Shown here piece by piece: positions 53,986 to 62,954 of a DNA stretch of 64,000 nucleotides. Below the pieces are notes generated by a model. The model worked only from the letters and a program-made list of their open reading frames with translations, ran no database searches and was not told the DNA's origin. A program made the position numbers and the translations under genes. Numbering within the stretch: the stretch's first letter is position 1; each line of letters opens with the position of its first letter. This DNA is from Alphaproteobacteria bacterium (GTDB lineage Bacteria > Pseudomonadota > Alphaproteobacteria > Rickettsiales > UBA998), in the NCBI GenBank assembly GCA_004292675.1, contig RDXO01000021.1, positions 30,416-94,415 on the forward strand, given 5' to 3'.

Positions 53986-55371
53986 ATGACAGAAGCACCC
54001 ATCTATCTTTATAATTCCCTGACGAAGCGTAAGGATGCGCTGATTAAGCATGAGCAACCCATTGGGATGTATGTGTGCGGACCAACGGTATATAATCGTC
54101 CGCATATTGGCAATGCCCGTTCGGTTGTCGTCTATGATGTGCTGTATCGTGTGTTGTGCCATGTTTATGGCAAGAGTGGCATTATCTATGTGCGTAATAT
54201 CACGGATGTGGATGATAAAATCAATGAGGCGGCTATTCAACGACATTGCTCCATTCAGCAACTCACCCATGAAGTGACGCAGCAATTTCATGATGATGTG
54301 GCGGCATTAGGATGTGTATCACCCAACCATGAGCCACGCGCAACGGAGCATATTGCCGAAATTATTGCGATGGTGGAACGTTTGATTGCCTCGGGACATG
54401 CCTATGAGTCCGAGCAGCATGTGTTGTTTGATGTCACTGCACCCGCAACAGATCATTGGCACTATGGGATGCTTTCGGGGCGTGCTGTGGAAGATCAAGA
54501 AGCAGGGGCGCGCATTGCGGTGGAATCGTATAAGCGTAATCCGGGAGATTTTGTTTTGTGGAAACCTGCCGATGCACAAGATGATCCTTCCAGCCGTTTT
54601 GATAGCCCTTGGGGTGTTGGGCGGCCGGGGTGGCATATTGAATGTTCCGCGATGTCAACGAAATATCTTGGTGTGAATTTTGATATACATGGCGGTGGGG
54701 CGGATTTGAAATTCCCCCATCATGAAAATGAAATTGCGCAATCATGCTGTGCAAACCCGCACTCGCATTATGCCCGCATGTGGGTACATAATGGCTTTTT
54801 GACGGTCAATGGGGAGAAAATGTCTAAGTCCCTTGGTAATTTTATCACAGTGAAGGATTTATTGGATAAAAATGTTGCAGGAGAAGCGATTCGCTTTGCT
54901 TTGCTCAGCGCGCATTATGCTAAACCATTGGACTGGAATGATAAATTGCTTGATGATTCAATCAAGCAGCTTGATAAATTATATGCACGCATAAAAAATG
55001 TACCGCAATCCGATGTGCCAGAACCAGCGGTTTTAGAGGCATTATGCCATGATCTCAATATGCCCAAAGCAATGGCAGCATTGCACCAATGTCATGATAC
55101 GCAGTTGCAAGCATCAGGGGCATTACTTGGAATTATACAAAATCATGAACAATGGGAAAAGTACAGGATTTTTCGTGCCGATGAGTCCAAAAAAATCACC
55201 ACTCAGTCAACGCTATCGCATGAGGATATTGAAGGTTATATTGCGCAGCGCAAGGTTGCAAAAGCTGAGAGAAATTGGGCAGAAGCGGATCGTATTCGGG
55301 CTTTATGTGAGGCGCATGGGGTCACATTGATGGATGCAGCAGATGGTAGCGTAACGTACAGCGTGACATAA
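53986..55371 (+). CDS. cysS: Cysteinyl-tRNA synthetase
   Basis: 461 residues. HIGH motif in TVYNRPHIGNARSVV, zinc ligands including C31 (YVCGPTVYN), GRPGWHIECSAMS and GGADLKFPHHENEIAQS, and KMSKS in GEKMSKSLGNFITV. It charges tRNA-Cys. Full length and intact. Confidence 0.97.
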   Translation: MTEAPIYLYNSLTKRKDALIKHEQPIGMYVCGPTVYNRPHIGNARSVVVYDVLYRVLCHVYGKSGIIYVRNITDVDDKINEAAIQRHCSIQQLTHEVTQQFHDDVAALGCVSPNHEPRATEHIAEIIAMVERLIASGHAYESEQHVLFDVTAPATDHWHYGMLSGRAVEDQEAGARIAVESYKRNPGDFVLWKPADAQDDPSSRFDSPWGVGRPGWHIECSAMSTKYLGVNFDIHGGGADLKFPHHENEIAQSCCANPHSHYARMWVHNGFLTVNGEKMSKSLGNFITVKDLLDKNVAGEAIRFALLSAHYAKPLDWNDKLLDDSIKQLDKLYARIKNVPQSDVPEPAVLEALCHDLNMPKAMAALHQCHDTQLQASGALLGIIQNHEQWEKYRIFRADESKKITTQSTLSHEDIEGYIAQRKVAKAERNWAEADRIRALCEAHGVTLMDAADGSVTYSVT

Positions 55372-55587
55372 ACATGAAGCAGATGTAATGTCAATATTGT
55401 AATATAAGGCTTTACTTATGTGTATGGCTTGTGTACACTCCGATTCAATTATGATAATTGTGTAATGTATTAGGACATTGTTAAATAATCTTCGCTATTA
55501 TTATGTATAGTAATTCATGTTTCGCTGTTGTAGGAAATGTTTCATGTGTTGGGCATGATGTTTAATCAACGGCGTAAGGGGGAGGCA

Positions 55588-55911
55588 ATGATGCCAGCGA
55601 GAAAAGAAATGATAGAACTAGCCACTACGTTGCGTGAGCAAAGCATATCACGTAAACCTTATTACTTTAAGTGCAAATTTCCTTCGGGGCATTTGGGATA
55701 TATGTTCGTCTTGAGTCCTGAACATCGTGAGGAAGAACTCATCCGATCCATCAAAAGATTTGATGTTCCGCCTTTTGCTACCGTCACGTCCGCGGGCAAA
55801 GGATTGCCTGATGAAGATGTACTGCTCGAGTTACAAATTCATTATGGTTTTGACCCTATGAAGGTCGTGCCGATTACTTTGTGTGATGCATCTCCATCAG
55901 TTATGGTCTAG
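55588..55911 (+). CDS. Small hypothetical protein upstream of hfq
   Basis: About 107 residues. The start pair ATG-ATG at 55588/55591 follows a strong AAGGGGGAGG; an ATG at 55537 gives a longer form with weaker signals. The protein is soluble (PYYFKCKFPSGHLGYMFVLS; DVPPFATVTSAGKGLPDEDV). No recognised family. It lies 109 bases before hfq; the T-rich gap between them may hold the hfq promoter. Confidence 0.65.
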   Translation: MMPARKEMIELATTLREQSISRKPYYFKCKFPSGHLGYMFVLSPEHREEELIRSIKRFDVPPFATVTSAGKGLPDEDVLLELQIHYGFDPMKVVPITLCDASPSVMV

Positions 55912-56020
55912 ATGACGCATATAGCCGATTTTTTTTGATTTTCCTTTGTTGTTGATTAAAAATCAATGTACTATGTACTAAGAACTATGTGTTTTTTTGA
56001 GTAATATAAGGTACATATCT

Positions 56021-56293
56021 ATGAAAGACTCATTCCAGATTCATGATGCTTTTCTTAATGCTTGTCGCAAAGAAAAACAACAAGTGACTGTTTTTTTGGT
56101 GAATGGTGTGAAATTGCAAGGCGTAGTCAGTGCCTTTGATGGTTTTGCAGTGTTGTTGCGTCGTAGCGCGCAAACACAGCTTGTCTATAAGCACAGCATT
56201 GCTACAATCGTTCCAGCGGGTTCGGTCGATATTTTTGGAAAAAATACAGAAGATTCCGCTATGAGTTATGAGGGGGATTTACAGATTGCCTAA
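56021..56293 (+). CDS. hfq: RNA chaperone Hfq
   Basis: 90 residues from ATG 56021, with AAGG upstream. Sm1 motif [28 protein letters not shown] and Sm2 [12 protein letters not shown]. It forms a hexameric ring binding small RNAs and mRNAs. Two deviations from usual sequences are visible: FDGF instead of FDQF, and RRSAQTQ in the loop instead of KNTVSQ-like, which may alter the U-binding and rim surfaces. hflX follows after 37 nt, the classic order. Confidence 0.93.
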   Translation: MKDSFQIHDAFLNACRKEKQQVTVFLVNGVKLQGVVSAFDGFAVLLRRSAQTQLVYKHSIATIVPAGSVDIFGKNTEDSAMSYEGDLQIA

Positions 56294-56330
56294 TATCATT
56301 TTTTCTTGTGTCGTGAGAGGGGCATAATTC

Positions 56331-57638
56331 ATGCACGAGCAAACTACACGGGCGGTGGTCGTATGCCCCATCGTCAAAGCAGAAAAACGCCAAGCAATGC
56401 GCGAACCTCAAGCGCGATTGGAAGAGGCGGTTAATTTAACACAGGCCATCCATCTTGATATTGTTCAAGGGCTTATTTTTCAAATGTCTGAGATAAAACC
56501 TGCTACCGTGTTGGGAGCGGGGCAAGTAGAGCATATTGCCGAAGTGGTGAAGGCGCATGATATTCATGTGGTGGTGGTCGATTGCAGCCTCACGCCCATG
56601 CAACAACGTAATTTAGAGCGTGCGCTTGCAGCCAAGGTGATTGATCGCAATGCCCTGATTTTAGAGATTTTTGGTGACAGAGCGCAAACAAAAGAGGGGA
56701 AGCTGCAAGTAGAGCTTGCGGCGTTGGATTATCAAAAAAGTCGCTTGGTACGCTCATGGACGCATTTAGAACGGCAGCGCGGCGGTTTTGGTTTTATGGG
56801 TGGACCAGGAGAATCACAGATTGAAACGGATCGCCGTTTGATTAAAGAGCGCATCGCGGTGATCAAAGAGCAATTAGAGAAGGTGGTGCAAACACGTGGC
56901 TTGCATCGTAAAGGGCGAGAGGCTGTGCCTTTTCCCACGGTCGCGCTTGTGGGATATACTAATGCAGGAAAATCGAGTGTCTTTAATCGTCTGACCGATG
57001 CACGTGTGTTAGCGGAAGATGCCTTATTTGCAACGCTTGATCCAACAACGCGTAAAGTGCGCTTGCCTTCAGGTATGGATATTATTTTATCGGATACGGT
57101 AGGGTTCATTTCTAATTTACCAACACAGCTTATCGCAGCCTTTCGGGCAACCTTAGAAGAAGTGCGACAAGCGGATTTATTGGTGCATGTGCGTGACATC
57201 ACGCATCGTGATAGCCATGCGCAAAAGCAGGATGTACTCGCTGTTTTAAGTGAATTATTTGGATTGCCTGAGGATGTGCCGCCAATGCTGGAGGTATGGA
57301 ATAAGTGTGATGTGCTGCATGAAGATGATCCACGCCGTTATGGTCGTGATGATGATGTTTGGCGTATTTCTGCTCATACGGGCGAAGGGATGGAAGCATT
57401 GCTTATGGCACTGGAGCATCAATTAAGCCGTACATTATTTCATGAAGTATGCTATGATGTGGCGCATAGCGATGGGCGTGCGCAAGCATGGCTGCATCGT
57501 CACGGTATTATTCGGCAGATTGAACAGTTTGATGGGGTGGTGCGTATTACGGTTGGGCTTTCTGATGCCTCTATGGGAAAATTTTATCAGGAATTTCACT
57601 TGCGTCCGTATCAGGTGTATAGTGCTTCCATTATATAA
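56331..57638 (+). CDS. hflX: GTPase HflX
   Basis: 435 residues: HflX N-terminal domain (VLGAGQVEHIAEVV), the linker motif RQRGGFGFMGGPGESQIETDRR, and a G domain with GYTNAGKSSVFNRLT, DTVGFISNLP, and NKCD. It is a ribosome-associated GTPase involved in recycling stalled or heat-damaged ribosomes. The last six codons (YSASII) and the stop lie in palindromic element E, so the C-terminus may have been altered by its insertion. Confidence 0.95.
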   Translation: MHEQTTRAVVVCPIVKAEKRQAMREPQARLEEAVNLTQAIHLDIVQGLIFQMSEIKPATVLGAGQVEHIAEVVKAHDIHVVVVDCSLTPMQQRNLERALAAKVIDRNALILEIFGDRAQTKEGKLQVELAALDYQKSRLVRSWTHLERQRGGFGFMGGPGESQIETDRRLIKERIAVIKEQLEKVVQTRGLHRKGREAVPFPTVALVGYTNAGKSSVFNRLTDARVLAEDALFATLDPTTRKVRLPSGMDIILSDTVGFISNLPTQLIAAFRATLEEVRQADLLVHVRDITHRDSHAQKQDVLAVLSELFGLPEDVPPMLEVWNKCDVLHEDDPRRYGRDDDVWRISAHTGEGMEALLMALEHQLSRTLFHEVCYDVAHSDGRAQAWLHRHGIIRQIEQFDGVVRITVGLSDASMGKFYQEFHLRPYQVYSASII

Positions 57639-57680
57639 TTACCGATTGATCGGTAAGTATATAATGGAAAAAGCACTATA
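57618..57680. repeat. TATAG-type palindromic element E
   Basis: TATAGTGCTT (57618-57627) pairs with AAGCACTATA (57671-57680); inner ATTATATAATTACCGAT and ATCGGTAAGTATATAAT continue the stem. The hflX stop (57636-57638) is inside the left arm. Confidence 0.85.
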
Positions 57681-57691
57681 AATCATAATAT

Positions 57692-57743
57692 TATAGTCGT
57701 TCTTTGACATAAAAATAAGTAATTTTTTTGTCAAACGACTATA
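57692..57743. repeat. TATAG-type palindromic element F
   Basis: TATAGTCGTT (57692-57701) pairs with AACGACTATA (57734-57743); inner TTTGACA/TGTCAAA. It is 11 bases from element E. The right tip encodes the last four residues (YIVV) and stop of the convergent dehydrogenase gene. Confidence 0.8.
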
Positions 57744-58912
57744 TACGGCATAAGATCAAGATAAGTCCAACGTGCGCGTGTGAAGCGTGCATAGTTTAGT
57801 GCGTGCTGCATATCACGCGCTTCTCCCCCAATATCTTCCCATGTGAGTGGGCATCCAGCATAACGTAGCGCGGATGTGAGGGCATCATAGGTTAGGCGTG
57901 CGGGCATAGCAGGCAAGGCAGGACGCTGTGCTTCGGGGAGCAGCATAGCGCATTTTTCCTCATATGCCCTATGCCATGAAGCGTGCAAATCAGGATCGCA
58001 GGGTGCAATTACCATGTTTTTTGGAAAAGCTACGGGTGTGAAACCCTTAAGCGTTTGTTGGATGCATTGTTCTTGCAGGGCTGCATAAGCTAAAGTGGTG
58101 ATGCTTATCAATTCCCCATGATACAGCCCTTCGGTGACATCAGGTGCAAGAATTTCTAAGAGATGCGCCATCATATGCTCCCCTTGGCTAGCGGGTGCGC
58201 TATTATGTGCGGAGTGCATCGCATCGCCTGCATCAAGCAGCATCGTCATCAGTGTTTTAGTGCTTTCAATGCCAACCCCACGCTCTGCTTCAAGGTTACG
58301 GACTAACTGCATCTCATTATTATGCATCATGGCAAAATAATCGCTATATGTAGGTGATCCGCATAAATGATGCGCCAAGGCAAGGTCTGCCATAATCACG
58401 CTACGGCATAGGGTGTCCCCCACCCCAGCAGCACGTAAACGTGCAGGGGCATGAGCCAGCAGATCAATATCGGCAATGCATAGGATGGGGGCAAAGCACG
58501 CAAAAGATTGTTTATGCCCATCATGCAGCAAGGAGGCATTGGCGGATGTGTAGCCATTCATCGATGGAGCAGTGGCGATGATGATATAGGGGATGCCTCG
58601 CTGAAACGCTGCATATTTGCATAGATCATTGATCGTACCACTGCCTATGCCTATAACAAGTTCGGCATCATCCATGAGGCGCGCTAGATCGTCAGCATCG
58701 TCTCGTGATGCAGTGGGGGATGCTTCATAGAGGTGGAATCGATCTTCTATCAAAGGGAAAAATTTTGTAAAAGCCTCATAGGATGGGGTATCAGACACGT
58801 AGAGAATGCGATGATTGGAGGTGTATTTTTGCAACATTTCGGCATTTTGGTGTGCAAGGTTCTGCCCGATGATGCGCGCAGAATGAGCGTTAGATGTCTG
58901 ATTTATAAGCAT
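57731..58912 (-). CDS. sn-Glycerol-1-phosphate dehydrogenase family protein (AraM/EgsA-like)
   Basis: About 393 residues from ATG 58912; a frame to 58999 is possible. Motifs of the metal-dependent glycerol-1-phosphate dehydrogenases: GIGSGTINDLCKYAA (NAD binding), ATAPSMNGYTSANASL, SQGEHMMAHLLEIL and LYHGELISITTLA with the metal-binding histidines. The family makes or oxidises sn-glycerol-1-phosphate, the archaeal lipid stereoisomer; bacterial members (Bacillus AraM) are few. Convergent with hflX. Confidence 0.82.
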   Translation of the reverse strand: MLINQTSNAHSARIIGQNLAHQNAEMLQKYTSNHRILYVSDTPSYEAFTKFFPLIEDRFHLYEASPTASRDDADDLARLMDDAELVIGIGSGTINDLCKYAAFQRGIPYIIIATAPSMNGYTSANASLLHDGHKQSFACFAPILCIADIDLLAHAPARLRAAGVGDTLCRSVIMADLALAHHLCGSPTYSDYFAMMHNNEMQLVRNLEAERGVGIESTKTLMTMLLDAGDAMHSAHNSAPASQGEHMMAHLLEILAPDVTEGLYHGELISITTLAYAALQEQCIQQTLKGFTPVAFPKNMVIAPCDPDLHASWHRAYEEKCAMLLPEAQRPALPAMPARLTYDALTSALRYAGCPLTWEDIGGEARDMQHALNYARFTRARWTYLDLMPYIVV

Positions 58913-59041
58913 AGTTTTTCTTGATGTTATTGTGTGAATGATGTCGCGTTTTTGACGTTCGTGAAGGAAGAAGTCAGAAAAAATGCACATTAGATGCATT
59001 AAATGCTTGCCTCATCTTCAATCTCTGTTAAAAGTTGAGTT

Positions 59042-60031
59042 ATGAATATACGAGTACACATGATTATACCAGCCTTAATTTTGGTGGTATTAATGGTATT
59101 TCCTATGGTAGTGAAGGCGCAAACAACCGTTCCACGCACGCAAGAAGCGTTTGTGAGCCAGTTGCGTGCTAAAGCACAATCACAGGGTATATCTGAACGG
59201 TTGCTAGATCAAGTGTTTCATGGTTTTACTGTGGATCATAAAGCAATCGCATCGGATAAATCGCAGGCAGAAGATCGCCTAAGATTCACAAAATACCGTA
59301 AAAATATTGTTTCCGACTATCGCGTCAAGCGGGGGCGTGCGCTCTATGCCAAGCATCGCATGTTGTTGGACAAGATCGCTAAAGAATATGGTGTGCCTGC
59401 ACCCTATATTGTGGCACTGTGGGGAACGGAAACATCCTTTGGGGCTGTGACGGGCAATCATAATATTCCGCGTGCGTTGGCAACGCTTGCCTATGAAGGG
59501 CGACGCGAAGAATTATTCACCAACGAATTTATTCTTGCGCTTAAAATGATTCAAGAAGGGCATGTCTCCTATGAGCAGATGAAAGGATCATGGGCAGGAG
59601 CAATGGGGCAGTGTCAATTTATGCCGTCTAGCTTCTTTAACTATGCCGTGGATTATGACGGTGATGGCAAAAAAAACATATGGCATTCTTTGCCTGATGT
59701 TTTTGCATCCATTGCCAATTATTTGAAACAAAGTGGGTGGATTGCTGATCAGCGTTGGGGGCGTCAGATTTTGTTGCCTGCACAGTTTGATGTAAGCCAA
59801 GAAGATATAAATGCGTTCAGACCTTTGAGTTTTTGGGCATCCCAAGGGGTGCGTTTTGCGCATGGTGGGGCGTTACCGCAGCTTCCAATGCAAGCAGCAT
59901 TTATCTTTCCCGGTAGCCCAGAAGAAGGGGCGTATTTGATTTATCCTAACTTCCATGTGTTGCTAAAATGGAATTTCTCACGGTTGTTTGCAACCGCTGT
60001 GGGGCTTTTAGCAGACGAAATAGCAAGGTAA
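59042..60031 (+). CDS. mltB: Lytic murein transglycosylase MltB-like
   Basis: 329 residues with a signal peptide (cleavage near VVKAQ, about residue 28). Core motifs: YIVALWGTETSFGAVTGNHN with the catalytic glutamate, SWAGAMGQCQFMPSSF, DVFASIANYLKQSGW. It cleaves peptidoglycan glycan strands in the periplasm. No lipobox is visible, so it is probably soluble rather than a lipoprotein. rlpA follows after 5 nt. Confidence 0.92.
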   Translation: MNIRVHMIIPALILVVLMVFPMVVKAQTTVPRTQEAFVSQLRAKAQSQGISERLLDQVFHGFTVDHKAIASDKSQAEDRLRFTKYRKNIVSDYRVKRGRALYAKHRMLLDKIAKEYGVPAPYIVALWGTETSFGAVTGNHNIPRALATLAYEGRREELFTNEFILALKMIQEGHVSYEQMKGSWAGAMGQCQFMPSSFFNYAVDYDGDGKKNIWHSLPDVFASIANYLKQSGWIADQRWGRQILLPAQFDVSQEDINAFRPLSFWASQGVRFAHGGALPQLPMQAAFIFPGSPEEGAYLIYPNFHVLLKWNFSRLFATAVGLLADEIAR

Positions 60032-60036
60032 TAACG

Positions 60037-61188
60037 ATGATAAAGAAATTTCTAGTATCAATGATGAAATGGATGGTGCGTTCCACCTTCCGTGGCTCTT
60101 TTAAGCTGATGATGAAGCCCTATGCTTTGATGAGCATGATGATGGTCGGTGTGGTTGCGTGCGGATCAAACCCTGATGGTGATGCACCATCTCCGTATGT
60201 GAGCAAACATGCGAAACGTCCTATCGGGATCAAACTTGGTAAAGCCTATACGATTAAGGGGGAAACCTATCACCCGCGTTATGAGAAATCCTATTCGGAG
60301 CATGGTGAAGCATCGTGGTATGGTCCGGGATTTGATGGGCGCATGACTGCCAGTGGTGAGCGTTTTGATCAAGAAGATATTACTGCAGCGCATCGTACCT
60401 TGCCACTACCTTCCTTGGTGCGGGTGACACGTCGTGATACGGGTGAATCGATTGTGGTGCGTATTAATGATCGTGGTCCTTTTGCGCATGATCGGATTAT
60501 CGATCTTTCCAAGGGGGCAGCGCGTGCGCTGAACATGCTTGGCAATGGTGTTGCTTCGGTGCGTGTGACGTACCTTGATGATGAAACAAAGGAATATCTT
60601 ATTGCCAATAATATAGAAATCCCTGATTATATGAAGGGTTCTAATTCTTTGCCTTTTGCTCTTGCATCCTCTGATGTGACGCGTGCAAACTATGCACAGA
60701 AGCCACCAACAGTTGGTTACTCCGCCCCTAAGGCGCGTACCGTGGCGCGCACTCCTGAGAAAAGCAAAGATCAGTTGACGCAGGTGATCGAATTAGTTTC
60801 TAATCAGTATGAAGCTCCTAAAGTGGATGTAGCGCAAGGATATGCTCCAAAACAATTAGGCAAAAGCACAGAAGTATTTCAACCAAAACGTACCTCTGCT
60901 GATATGCTACGTTTGAGTGCAACGGATCAGAAAAAAGCAGCGAATCCTAAAGCAACGGAAGCAATGTTCCGCATTCAAGCAGGTGCATTTTCGCAGGAAG
61001 CCAATGCTAAAAAACAAAAAGCGCAATTAAAGCATGTTGCGGATGTTCAGATCACACCTATTGAGGTGGGGAGCAATGTCATGTATCGTGTCTCACTTGC
61101 GCCCGTAAAATCGTATGATGATGCAATGAAACTCTTGCATAAGACACGTGATTTAGGCTACAAAGACGCTCAGATTATGGTGGATTAA
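60037..61188 (+). CDS. rlpA: Septal-ring lytic transglycosylase RlpA, lipoprotein
   Basis: 383 residues from ATG 60037. Lipobox VGVVAC (Cys42) after an unusually long, Met-rich leader; double-psi beta-barrel (about 85-190; HGEASWYGPGFDGRMTASGERF, VRINDRGPFAHDRIIDLS); linker; C-terminal SPOR domain (about 305-383; FRIQAGAFSQEANAKKQ). RlpA cleaves naked glycan strands at the division site, located there by SPOR. Part of the typical rlpA-dac-tmk-holB order. Confidence 0.93.
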   Translation: MIKKFLVSMMKWMVRSTFRGSFKLMMKPYALMSMMMVGVVACGSNPDGDAPSPYVSKHAKRPIGIKLGKAYTIKGETYHPRYEKSYSEHGEASWYGPGFDGRMTASGERFDQEDITAAHRTLPLPSLVRVTRRDTGESIVVRINDRGPFAHDRIIDLSKGAARALNMLGNGVASVRVTYLDDETKEYLIANNIEIPDYMKGSNSLPFALASSDVTRANYAQKPPTVGYSAPKARTVARTPEKSKDQLTQVIELVSNQYEAPKVDVAQGYAPKQLGKSTEVFQPKRTSADMLRLSATDQKKAANPKATEAMFRIQAGAFSQEANAKKQKAQLKHVADVQITPIEVGSNVMYRVSLAPVKSYDDAMKLLHKTRDLGYKDAQIMVD

Positions 61189-61205
61189 TAATAGGGTTGT
61201 ATTCA

Positions 61206-62324
61206 ATGCGAAGAACTAAGTGGATTATATCATTATTATGTTGTTTGTGCGTAAGCCATGCTGCTGATGCGATTGAAACAAAGGCAACGCATGCCGTTGT
61301 GATGGATCATGCAACGGGAATCGTGCTGTTTGATAAAAAAGCGAACGAGCAAATGTATCCCGCCTCCATGACCAAAATGATGACGGCGTATATGCTGTTT
61401 GATGCACTGAAATCCGGCAAGATAAAAGAGGATACCTCCTATGTGGTGAGTGAAGAAGCATGGCGCAAACAAGGTTCAAAAATGTTTGTGCGCCTTGGTG
61501 AATCAATCGCCGTGCAGGATTTGTTGCGTGGCATTGTGATTCAATCGGGCAATGATGCGTGCATCGTATTTGCAGAAGGTTATGCTGGAACAGAGGCACA
61601 ATTTTCTGAACGCATGACGGAAAAAGCCAAAGAAATTGGCATGATCAATAGTGTGTTCAAAAACGCAACAGGATGGCCTGACGAAGCGCATGTGACGACA
61701 GCGAAGGATTTAGCCACCTTGGCACGCCGTACTGTGATGGATTTTCCAGAATATTATCCTATTTATAAGCAATTAGATTATACTTATAATGGCATTAAAC
61801 AATATAATCGTAATGTGCTTCTTACCCGTTCTATGGGCATTGATGGTCTAAAAACAGGGCATACAGAAGAAGCGGGCTATGGTATTACCATCTCGGGTGA
61901 AGATAATGGACGGCGCGTGCATGTGGTGGTTGGTGGACTTTCCAGTGAAAAAGAACGTGCGCAAGAAGCAGCTTCGCTCTACCGTTATGCAATGAGCGAG
62001 TTTCGCACGGTGCAGCCTGCTGTTGTGGGAACGGTGCTTGCCTCATTACCAGTCATGTATGGTGAACAAGATAATGTGGATGTGACTACTGCAAAAGATG
62101 CGTCTATTTTATTGCCTCATACAGGGTTGGATGCGTTTACGGCAGAATTACGTTGGATGCAGCCAATTAAAGCACCAGTGCGTGCTGGGCAGAAATTAGG
62201 AACATTACATATCACATCTTCAACCATGCAAGAGCAGCAACTTGATGTGGTTGCTGTAAGCGATGTGGAAGATGGGGGCATCTTCACGCGCTTGGTTTCA
62301 AACCTTGCCACTTTGTCGCAATAA
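61206..62324 (+). CDS. dacC: D-alanyl-D-alanine carboxypeptidase (penicillin-binding protein 5/6 family)
   Basis: 372 residues from ATG 61206. Signal peptide (to about HAADA), then SxxK (YPASMTKMMT, acylated serine), SGN (IQSGNDACI), KTG (GLKTGHTEEAGY), and a C-terminal PBP5 domain (about 280-372). It trims the terminal D-Ala from peptidoglycan pentapeptides. dacA/dacC naming varies between genomes. tmk begins directly after the stop. Confidence 0.9.
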   Translation: MRRTKWIISLLCCLCVSHAADAIETKATHAVVMDHATGIVLFDKKANEQMYPASMTKMMTAYMLFDALKSGKIKEDTSYVVSEEAWRKQGSKMFVRLGESIAVQDLLRGIVIQSGNDACIVFAEGYAGTEAQFSERMTEKAKEIGMINSVFKNATGWPDEAHVTTAKDLATLARRTVMDFPEYYPIYKQLDYTYNGIKQYNRNVLLTRSMGIDGLKTGHTEEAGYGITISGEDNGRRVHVVVGGLSSEKERAQEAASLYRYAMSEFRTVQPAVVGTVLASLPVMYGEQDNVDVTTAKDASILLPHTGLDAFTAELRWMQPIKAPVRAGQKLGTLHITSSTMQEQQLDVVAVSDVEDGGIFTRLVSNLATLSQ

Positions 62325-62954
62325 ATGCGTAGGCGTGGGGTATTCCTGAGTCTTGAAGGTGGCGAGGGGGTAGGGAAAACTACACAAATCGCACTTCTTC
62401 GTGATCGTTTGCAGCATTGCGGGGTGGATGTATGCATTACGCGTGAACCAGGTGGCACAGCATTAGCGGAACAGATTCGTCCTTTGTTGGTCTGTGCGCA
62501 ACAAGAATCATGGTGTCGAGAATCAGAGATGCTCCTTTTTATGGCAGCACGCGTACAGCATGTGCAACGGGTGATTCTTCCTGCACTTGAGCGCGGGCAA
62601 TGGGTGCTGTGTGATCGTTTTCATGATTCCAGCCGCGTTTATCAAACCTATGCACATCAGATGCCAATGGATTCTTATGATGCCTTGCATCGTATGATGC
62701 TTGGTGGGTTTATTCCTGATTTGACATTAGTGTTGGATGCACCCGTGGATATTGGCTTAGCACGCGCGTATGAACGCCATAATCATGAGATGCGCTTTGA
62801 GGCACTGGATCGCAGTTTTCATCAAGCAGTACGTGATGGTTTTTTGGCGTGCGCGCAGCGTGAACCGCACCGAATGAAGGTAGTGGATGCCACATGCGTA
62901 TCTGAGCTAGTCCATCAACAATTATGGGAGCATGTGATACCGTGGTTGCCTTAG
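62325..62954 (+). CDS. tmk: Thymidylate kinase
   Basis: 209 residues: P-loop SLEGGEGVGKTTQ, TREPGGTALAEQIR, DRFHDSSRVYQ. It phosphorylates dTMP to dTDP. The ATG directly follows the dac stop (TAAATG). The usual LID residues are present in AYERHNHEMRFE. It overlaps the holB start. Confidence 0.94.
   Translation: MRRRGVFLSLEGGEGVGKTTQIALLRDRLQHCGVDVCITREPGGTALAEQIRPLLVCAQQESWCRESEMLLFMAARVQHVQRVILPALERGQWVLCDRFHDSSRVYQTYAHQMPMDSYDALHRMMLGGFIPDLTLVLDAPVDIGLARAYERHNHEMRFEALDRSFHQAVRDGFLACAQREPHRMKVVDATCVSELVHQQLWEHVIPWLP

Noticed and set aside
55957..55974. TTGATTAAAAATCAA upstream of hfq as an FNR box
   Set aside because: The central spacer is 5 nt instead of 4, so half-sites are out of register; more likely a chance AT-rich palindrome.
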